From contig JAIXMP010000059.1 of the NCBI GenBank assembly GCA_025677815.1, positions 84,601 through 148,600 on the forward strand: DNA of 64,000 nucleotides, read 5' to 3'. The notes under the pieces were generated by a model. That model was given only the letters and a program-made list of their open reading frames with translations, had not been told where the DNA came from and did no database searches. The stretch's first letter is position 1, and each line of letters begins with the position of its first letter. The stretch is from Phascolomyces articulosus (taxonomy: Eukaryota > Mucoromycota > Mucoromycetes > Mucorales > Lichtheimiaceae). Of the stretch, positions 56,825-64,000 are shown piece after piece. Made by a program: the position numbers and the translations under genes.

Positions 56825-57970
56825 CTATTGTGAAACTGAAGTGTCATCACTTGGTAGTTCAACCCGTTTTGGTGTTAGTTGCTTCTCTATAGGCCATTCG
56901 TCATTTTCTTGGATTAAAAAGTTATGCAAGCATACTGTAACAGCAATAACTTTTATAACTTTGTCTAAATCTTTTTCCTTCTTAACTTGAAAGTGCATTT
57001 GCTTCAAACATTGCCAGCGTTTTTTTAATATGCCAAATGTATTTTCAATCACAACGCGTGCAGAAGCAAGATCTTTATTAAACATCGTGTTATGTTCATT
57101 ACCATCAGTTTAGGGTCGTTGATAAGGTGTTAACATCTGATTGCTTAATGCATACCCAGCATCACCAATCAAGTACTCTCCTTTAGAGAAATATGCACCT
57201 TCGTTACTAGCAATCAATGTATCTTTGAATGCTATTGAGTCATTGACAGATCCTGGCCATCCTGCTTGAACAAATTATATCATTTGATGATCATCACATA
57301 TTGCTTGTACATTCATCACATAGGTACTTTTTCTAGTGAAACAGGTAGAACCATCGATGGCAGACTTCTGTGAGTAAATAACATATGTCCCATCTACAAA
57401 TCTAATAATATGAGGAAAGCCATGGGCTTCTTTTACATAAGTAGAAATTTGCTGACGTTCGTTATGATCAGGCCATTTGATCAGAGTTGTTGCCATTGAT
57501 CCAATAGCTTCAAGAATATAATCAACAAATAAATTCACAGTTCTATCAGCAATACCCCATTTACGCCTAAGCTGTGCAACTGAACCACTAGTACCACCAT
57601 GCGCAAGATATTCTAATGTAACTGCCAATTGAACCCAAACTCATGTTTGTCAATTTTGACATATTAATAAAAGTTGGTGTTTTTTCGAGCATATTTTCGA
57701 GTTTATGGAATGACGCCTTGTTCATATGAACGATCTTTCTGAAATGCTTTGTTGCCCACTTGAAAAAGAAATCTCGATTCTCTCGTAATTTTGGTATAGG
57801 TATAGAAGAATTTATGTTACAATGAGCAAAAATTCCAGCCTTAATTCTGCAGAGCTCTTGAATGCATTTTCATTCCTTAATTTGTTCTTCAGAACCAAAA
57901 GGCATAGTCATTTCATGTGACATTAAGAATTTAATGGCATTGTTGACTTGAGCAAGAGTCTATTAATGGT
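56825..57970 (-). pseudogene. Harbinger transposase (DDE_Tnp_4 type), broken
   Basis: Reading leftward: N-terminal helices near 57900-57660, QLAVTLEYLAHGG (helix-turn-helix region), VDGTYVIYSQ with the first catalytic Asp, then GWPGSVNDS and YLIGDAGYALSNQML with the second Asp. FNKDLASARVVIENTFGILK carries the catalytic Glu. All three DDE residues are present. Breaks are TGA near 57870, a frame shift near 57640, TAA at 57275-57277 and TAA at 57110-57112, so it is inactive. 3' ends of the two Harbinger ORFs face each other about 170 bp apart. Confidence 0.85.
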
Positions 57971-58181
57971 CAGAAACTTTTGGTATTGGTTAAAATTCAA
58001 AAATGATTTGAGTGAAGAAAATGTGTGTATTTGAGCAAGATTAAAGAGAAATGTGAGATAGTCCAATGCACAACTTTAAACTTGCATGATAGGTTTTGGA
58101 GCCAATGTGCAAAAATTAGGTCTAACTTACTAAAATTTACCCAATATATAAAAATCAAAAATCAATTTGAAACCCCCTATT

Positions 58182-59609
58182 TATTAATTATATACAGTAG
58201 ATTAAAAATCAAGTTGCCTTTTGTTTTGTAATTCAAGAAACCTATCTATGTTGAATTCCTTTAATTACACTCAATTTTCTTTTGCTTCCCATCTATTTAT
58301 TTCTTTTCCATCTGTAGATAGATTCTTTTATTAGATCTATTATTTTCATGATCATTTTATTTTTAGAATCTATCTATAGAAATAATATTAATGTAGTTTT
58401 GGTTTTTTTTACTAATATAACCCTTGGTTTTAAGATAGGACTTAGGTGGATCACAGGTAATAGGTAGTTTAATATAGTAAGCACTAGTAGTAATTAATGT
58501 ATACTACAATGATATATTTAATAAAAAGGTCTTCAATTATTGTAGAAATTAGAAGACTTGTATATGAATTGATTGGATTAAGTGGTTAGATAAAATAAGG
58601 ATTTTTAATAAGCAATTAGATAGATATGAATAATATCAAGAATATAAAACAAATATAATTATTTAATATTTGAGTAATCGAGGGATAAGAATGTTAATTT
58701 ATTCTTTTAGTAAAATGTTCGATGATTCTTTATTTTAGTTCAAAAATCCTGGCCTTTTATACTTTTTCCAAAGCAGTGCAGTAACTAATTATTCTTAGCA
58801 AAAGATAATTTGGCAAGGAATAATACCCAATCATATTACATATATAAATGGGACAGAAGGTTATTAGTTGGCCAAGATCCTTGGCTGCATTACTAAGATG
58901 CTAAGATCCTTGGTAATAGAGAATAATATCGAAAGTAATGGAATAACAAGAAGGTTAAGTAGGACTAAGAAGTAATGTTATTTCATAATTAAAAGTCTTA
59001 ATATTGGATATTAAGGTCAGACTTAGGAACAATATGCAGGTTACACAATTATGGACAGATGTATGATCAATAAGTTGGTTACATGAGTAGAAAAAAAAGG
59101 CCTTTAGCTTTATAGATTTCACTACTATTCTAATACAAAATAATGATGAAAATGAAAAGATACTAATAATAAAAATAAAAGGTACTAATGATAATAATAA
59201 TATAACTTATATAAATAATAATAATAATATAGGAAAATATAAAAAATAAAATAAATTGAAATAAAAATATAAAAAAAAAGAGGAGAGTAGTAATCATTAA
59301 GGATTACACTAAATTAAAATAATAAAATCATTTTTTTTACTACTATTATTTTGTGTGCTATGCCTATTTTTTATTTTTGCTATAAAAAAACGCGATCCTG
59401 AACAGTTTCATTCAGTTGTAATAAATAATATAGACATAAATCATTACTATATAGTATTCCTCAGAAGGCAATCATAAAATGATGCCCATTATCATATAGT
59501 TAATTATATTTCACAAATATATATTATTGTAAATACACATCATCTTAAAAAAAACAATGCATGCAGACAAACTAGGTTGATACCCCCAATTTCTTTTTAC
59601 TAATTTATA
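58182..59609. other. AT-rich region, nothing recognised
   Basis: About 1.4 kb of very AT-rich DNA with AATAATAAT microsatellite runs near 59150-59240. I found no ORF, RNA gene or repeat end. Confidence 0.5.
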
Positions 59610-59751
59610 TTTAGGAATCAGGAACTCAAAAAGTACCTGATTCTTATAGAATAATACTTTTTATTTAGGAATCAGGGTATACCTGATTCCCATACTTATT
59701 CTTAAAAATTAGGATAAGAATCAGGTACTTTTTAACTTCCTGATTCCTAAA
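59610..59751. repeat. Foldback repeat (about 37-bp inverted arms)
   Basis: Left arm 59610-59646 (TTTAGGAATCAGGAACTCAA...) and right arm 59715-59751 are inverted copies with two mismatches. The spacer holds a smaller hairpin (GGAATCAGG GTATA CCTGATTCC near 59668-59690). A third copy of the arm is at 62506-62542. It looks like a foldback or MITE-type element. Confidence 0.75.
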
Positions 59752-60139
59752 TAAATTTGCTGTAATAGGTAAAAACTTTTTCAGTTAGTTATAGTATTAT
59801 CATATGATGGATTACAATGTCTAAACAAAAGTATAGAGGCAGAAACAGGTAAGTGGTTACTTTATACTATTTTTCTAGCATACTATTATATAAAATACCT
59901 CTTGCAATTGCTCTATTAATGAAGTTGTACTAATACTCTTTATTATTTATAACATAGAACTTAAATATTATTAATTGACTACCTTACTCTTTCTCATTTT
60001 TCCCAGGCACGTGATTAGGGGAAGATGAAAAACACTAGATTATAAGCTTCAGATAAATTAGTTCCTAAAAAAAAAGTAACCTGAAGGAAGAATTTTTTTG
60101 TTTTTTTGAAAATATCATTTTTATTTTTATATTATCAAG

Positions 60140-61000
60140 ATGAATGCTACCACAACCAACACCCAAACCATCAAAAGTTGTTCTGATTGTAATTGTACCT
60201 ATCCAATTGAATTGTTTTATAGTAAACGTGATTTCTATAAAACTTGTATTATATGCCATAATAGATGCAGTGATGTTGGCAAAGCGATTCTGAATAAAAT
60301 GCTAATTACATTAAACAAAGCGATCGAGTTGATTCCTTCTTACTATAATGATGATGAAGATACAGTAATTGACAGGGACAGTGCTTCGATCAATTACTCA
60401 GTTGATGTTTATATAAGAATTGATGAAAATATGGCTGTAATAGATGATGAACAACTGTTGATGGATATTCATATATAGGTTGAAGGACGTGATGGATATC
60501 ACTATTATCAGTATTTTACAAAAGATACTTGGTTGAAATATAGAAATTCATTTATTTGTGCTTACTCTCAAGATTATAATATGCAATGACAAGTTGTAGA
60601 TGACTGCCAAGAGTGAATTTGTATACATATGGATGTATCTTTATGCAGTAGTTTCATCAAAGGTTTGATCAAGAGGCATTTTGAATATATTCACCTTACC
60701 ATTAAGCATTCTATTGGACACCGTGCAGTACCTGACTCAGTTAACAAAAATGTTGATAAGGATATACGTGTATATATTCAGCAAAACTGCACTAGGATGT
60801 CTGCTCAAGATTTATATTGAGATATCTTAGGAAGATTTCCTAATGTGTTGGGCAGCCTTAAGCAATCATAAGTATATTACTAGTAGAATCAATCTTTTGA
60901 ACACTAGTATAGACTCCATAACAACCAATTTACATCTGCTAATATGCTTTTGGATCAGGTTGCTGGTCAAGGTATCATGAAGGTAAGTTGATTTTAAGCT
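60140..61000 (+). pseudogene. Relic of a zinc-ribbon transposon ORF (MULE-like, tentative)
   Basis: Starts MNATTTNTQTIKSCSDCNCT with two CxxC pairs (CSDC, CIIC) in the first 45 residues. It then runs through an acidic stretch, a stop at 60476-60478 and several later stops. Downstream frames continue (EGRDGYHYYQYFTKDTW; HFEYIHLTIKHSIGHRAVPD; VNKNVDKDIRVYIQQNCTRM; VLGSLKQS, VYY). This order of a CxxC ribbon followed by H...H and I-x-x-N segments resembles a transposon protein family abundant in Glomeromycotina and related fungi, linked to MULE transposases. Recognition is from memory and the function is uncertain. A short upstream open stretch (MSKQKYRGRNR|gtaagt, near 59818) might be a first exon. 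Confidence 0.42.
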
Positions 61001-61224
61001 AGTAAAGTAACCTTTAATGTATATGCAGTTTAAAGCACAATACATGACAGATGGTGTATAATCTATAGGTCCCTGAACTATATAGTAGCTTATTAAGAAT
61101 AAATAAATATTTAAATAAATTAAACAGATATTCAGAGTAGTCTATCAAAACTATTCTGCTTTGGGTTTCATTATGCCTTTATTTACATCGATTTGTGAAA
61201 ATTTAATCCTATGCACAACATTTC

Positions 61225-62505
61225 TACTAAAGGTATATTGAATCCAGTTTGGACAAGTACTATATTCTAATGATCGTCACATTGCTGTCATTATTAGAGA
61301 AAAAACATGATGCATATAATCTAGTCTTGACCAAGTTTGGTGTTGACTTCATAGATCAGACACTTGATAATATAGTTCAGTATATAGCCAGTTTGTAGTT
61401 AGATGAACAAGAGGGTAACAGGAGAAAAAGGGAAGGTGATGCCAAGTATCATCCAACTATAAGATGCCCTAAGTTAAATCATTACTTTAAGACAAACAAG
61501 AAAAAAGATAACTGCCATTACTATGGCAACCTAAGAATAGAAGGTTACCACTATAATGGGTTTAGAGAGGCAAAGGGACTGATACTATTGCCTAGTTTGC
61601 CAAAAACCAAAACCAAAATAAACAGAGGAGTAAGAGTTGTAGATATGACTACAAATGATATATTGCCTTATAAGTCATCAAAATTATTAAAACAAAAAAT
61701 TACGACCCCACAAAATAAAATAACAGATAATAAAATATTAATACCTCTTACTATAGAGGGCTAATGAATTTCTGCTTTACTGGATAATAGAGTGAATTTT
61801 TGTTTGGTAGATAGTAATTTTTGCTCAAAATAATAAAATAAAAATAAAACCTGCCAAAGGTTTTATTCAACTAGCAGATAAAAATAAACAAACTGAATAT
61901 ATTGGCATAACTGATGAATTAGACATGTAGTATAATGGTCATAATATAAAACACTTGATTAAAGTTATGAATCTTATGAATAATATTACTACTAGTATTA
62001 GGAAAAATATGTTTGGTAAATTTGGCATTAGTTATACTGGTTTGACTTTCCATTGGAAAGATTTACTAGAAGAAGTAAAAGAAAAAGAAGTTGAGAATGA
62101 AATCATTCCTAAAAATATGCCAGCAGGTTTAGAAAAAGAACAAGGCACATTTCAGGAAGAAATTAAACTATGCATTGAAAAAAATGGCCTTATACCAAAC
62201 GACTCATTTTGTCCTTTACCTCAAGCTGTTATTACTCTTCCTACTCCTCCTAATGTCATTTGTTATAGAAAACAATTTGACATCGCATATAAGCAACAAC
62301 CCATCATTAATGAAGCTATAGAAAAATAGCTTGAAGAAGGTGTTATTACAGAACTACCAGCAGATACAGATCGTCATTAGAACAACCTAATTTTTCTTGT
62401 ACCTAAAAAAGGAGAAGACAGTAAACTAATAGGTCACTGCCATTGTCTAGATCCTAGATTATTAAATAATCATTTGGAAGATGAGAAATATACACTACAA
62501 ATTTA
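61225..62505 (+). pseudogene. Ty3/gypsy retrotransposon relic (gag, protease, start of RT)
   Basis: A gag-like frame (KFGVDFIDQTLDNIVQYIAS near 61335) leads into a degenerate zinc knuckle (CPKLNHYFKTN, CHYYGN near 61468-61535). Next is a protease-like segment (ILIPLTIEG...ISALLDN near 61738-61790, where ALLDTGA would be expected). Then comes the N-terminus of reverse transcriptase: VICYRKQFDIAYKQQPIINE near 62258, EEGVITELPAD, NNLIFLVPKKG and LDPRLLNNHLEDEKYTLQ near 62450-62500. Many stops break it, and it ends abruptly at the 62506 repeat before the catalytic motif. No LTRs of its own were found nearby. Confidence 0.7.
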
Positions 62506-62542
62506 TTTAGGAATTAGGAAGTCAGAAAGTACCTGATTCTTA
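62506..62542 (+). repeat. Third copy of the foldback arm
   Basis: TTTAGGAATTAGGAAGTCAG...ACCTGATTCTTA, same orientation as the arm at 59610-59646, with few differences. It lies exactly at the point where the Ty3/gypsy relic stops. Confidence 0.7.
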
Positions 62543-63445
62543 GGAATAAAAGTTAGTTATACATATAAATGGTAAACCCTACCCCTGAATTTATATGGTA
62601 TATACTAGCAAAATAATATTGTAGGGAGGAAAAATAAATTATAAAAACAGTTTATACAGCTTACTGCAAGGATTATTGTGTGAGAATCTAAATATTATAC
62701 TAGTGAAGAGAGATTTAACATATATATATATTACATTAGTGGGGGTCATAATGAAAGTATATAGGATAAGCACCCTAATTTTTTATGTATAAATAAACAA
62801 AAAGAAAGAAAGATTTTTTATATCACTGCAAGCTACTTTACAAATAAAAATAATATGTATTTTTTTTATTTAGCACAGTATAATTATTACTGATAAATAA
62901 AGGAAAGATAAATTGTGTTTGATTCAGAAAAAAAAAATTATTATTTAAGATGGGATTAGTATATTTGCTAAATCGCAATAGTTTATAAATTCGGAAAGGA
63001 ATAGTTATATATTTATAGCCAGGGGCATTTTCTATATATACTGGTTGCAGTATCATGAAAAATAAAATAAAATAAACATATTGAAGGAAAACAATTATAA
63101 TGAGCTGTAAAATATGCATGTAAAAAAGCATGTATATTAATATTGAGAGCTTGGTGTGATAGTCAAATGATACAATATAATGCTTTAGAGAGGAAGATGA
63201 GGGAAGCAAATTAAAGGTTTTTACAGTGAGGTGAAAAAGTTTGGGGGAATATGATGCATTATATAGATCATATAATATCAAACATGTATTTAAGAAGGAT
63301 GAATAATCATATGTAACTATTATTTTTATTTCTTGAACAATTCTTTTCTTATTATTATTAAATATTATCATAACTATATCTTCTGAACACTATGGTCATT
63401 GCCAATGTACTCAATATGATGCATGTGCTGATATCCTTTGCTGTT
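62543..63445. other. AT-rich region before the right-edge LTR
   Basis: About 0.9 kb. A 177-codon minus-strand ORF (63371-62838) is rich in Ile, Tyr, Phe and Leu and looks like chance openness of AT-rich DNA. No recognisable gene. Confidence 0.5.
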
Positions 63446-63879
63446 TATTGTATCCAACATACAATGGCTTCACAATAAATAATAATTCTTCATTATTATT
63501 ATTATTATTACTGTCATTCACCCTATATCTCACTTGTGCGGTGATTCTATTTGGATAATTACTTATGTTACACACAGTATTGCACCATCCTCTTTCACAT
63601 ATTGTTAATTATGCTGGATCACGCAATCCTTCTAACGATATCATTCATGGTCTACTTAAATATACTGTCCTCATAACACGCAATCCAAATGATGCAATCT
63701 ATATTCTAATATTACACCATAATATGCAAGTTGTGATAGTCCATCCATGATGAGCACTTTCTTATAAATAGAGAGATTATTTTTTATCTTAATAAACTTC
63801 AGTTGATTATTTCGGGTCTTGTTGACTTATCTCGTCTCCTTTTATTCTTTTTATTGATTGATTTCTCTCTGATACAACA
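63446..63879 (+). mobile_element. 5' LTR of an LTR retrotransposon running off the right edge
   Basis: 434 bp, beginning TATTGTATCC (the intact family start is TGTTGTATCC) and ending GATACAACA. It matches the reverse complement of 49443-49879. TATAAATA at 63763-63770 and AATAAA at 63791-63796 define U3/R order and show it reads rightward. It is followed by a leader and an ATG at 63961, so it is probably the 5' LTR of a longer copy. Confidence 0.82.
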
Positions 63880-63960
63880 TTTTTTTCAACGAATTCCTCG
63901 TTATTTTCTCTCTATAACTTATATCTTATTCTATCCTATTCATTCTTACCTTATTTTACT

Positions 63961-64000
63961 ATGATTTCTCAACCTGGCTCTCCTGCTCCTACTTCTCCTG
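63961..64000 (+). CDS. Start of a gag-like ORF, cut by window end
   Basis: ATG at 63961, 81 bp after the LTR, opens MISQPGSPAPTSP to the end of the window. A Pro/Ser-rich N-terminus is common for gag of fungal LTR elements. Only 13 codons are visible, so the identity is inferred from position after the LTR. Confidence 0.4.
   Translation, partial: MISQPGSPAPTSP

Larger units (their letters stand above)
55227..58178. mobile_element. PIF/Harbinger DNA transposon with long terminal inverted repeats
   Basis: 2952 bp. The left end begins AGGGGGTTTCAAATTGATTT and the right end read on the other strand begins with the same 20 bases. Similarity extends about 78 bp, with mismatches that are nearly all transitions. 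It is flanked by ATT on both sides (55224-55226, 58179-58181), a 3-bp duplication. It holds the two-gene set expected for this superfamily: a DNA-binding-type ORF (+, 55403-56656) and a DDE transposase (-, about 57960-56825), arranged tail to tail. Both are broken by stops. Confidence 0.93.

Noticed and set aside
62838..63371. 177-codon minus-strand ORF
   Set aside because: Composition is dominated by Ile, Tyr, Phe, Leu and Asn, as expected from chance openness of AT-rich DNA. No motif, no intron signals and no start context stand out.
1..64000. CRISPR array, rRNA or tRNA genes, bacterial operons
   Set aside because: No regularly spaced repeats, no rRNA-like tracts, no A-box/B-box pairs at tRNA spacing, and introns throughout indicate eukaryotic DNA.

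Overview
The window reads as nuclear DNA of an early-diverging fungus, most likely Mucoromycota (Mucorales-like). The evidence is short GT-AG introns of about 50-110 nt splitting most genes, fungal housekeeping proteins, an AT-rich background, and repeat families of the kind seen in that phylum (Plavaka-type and Harbinger transposons, LINEs, a Fanzor/TnpB-like gene, a zinc-ribbon transposon ORF). All gene models were spliced by hand by checking reading phase across each intron. No database search was possible.

Layout. 1-8.7 kb: a decayed LINE, a TPR/F-box/LRR gene (-), and a second LINE that is 5'-truncated and bounded by an exact 13-bp target duplication. 8.7-11.4 kb: no gene seen. 11.4-16.0 kb: a multi-exon gene (-) whose C-terminus has the RuvC-II-like, CxxC...C-x4-C zinc-finger and RuvC-III signature of TnpB/Fanzor nucleases. 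It carries two in-frame stops and probable frameshifts. 17-44.3 kb is the conserved gene island: importin-13-like karyopherin (+), LRR multi-pass membrane protein (-), PMS1/PMS2 mismatch-repair protein (-), mitochondrial phosphate carrier (+), LTO1 (+), NPC2/ML-domain lipid-transfer protein (-), RNA polymerase I largest subunit RPA190 (-) and an RMD1/DUF155 protein (+). Between the last two lie a 5'-truncated LINE copy with a 12-bp target duplication and a pogo-like non-autonomous element with TA duplications.

44.3-64 kb is a transposon graveyard. A 7.5-kb Plavaka-type (CACTA-related) element at 46777-54235 has two divergent, broken genes and CATCRGAAAA termini. It sits exactly inside an LTR, splitting it into 46665-46776 and about 54238-54560, and it carries a solo LTR of the same family (49443-49879, GGGAG target duplication) inside its transposase gene. 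A 2.95-kb Harbinger element (55227-58178) with about 78-bp terminal inverted repeats follows. After that come a foldback repeat, a zinc-ribbon/MULE-like relic, a Ty3/gypsy relic, and at the right edge the 5' LTR and first codons of an LTR retrotransposon that runs out of the window.

The housekeeping genes are functionally independent (nuclear transport, mismatch repair, mitochondrial phosphate import, Fe-S delivery to Rli1/ABCE1, sterol/lipid binding, rRNA transcription). Two divergent pairs share upstream regions: Fanzor-like/importin (16.0-17.0 kb) and PMS1/phosphate carrier (28.0-28.7 kb). The second has an ACGCGT (MCB-type) box on the PMS1 side and a TATA box on the carrier side.

The most interesting item is the Fanzor-like gene. 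Next is the LTR / Plavaka / LTR nesting, where repeat copies differ mainly by transitions.
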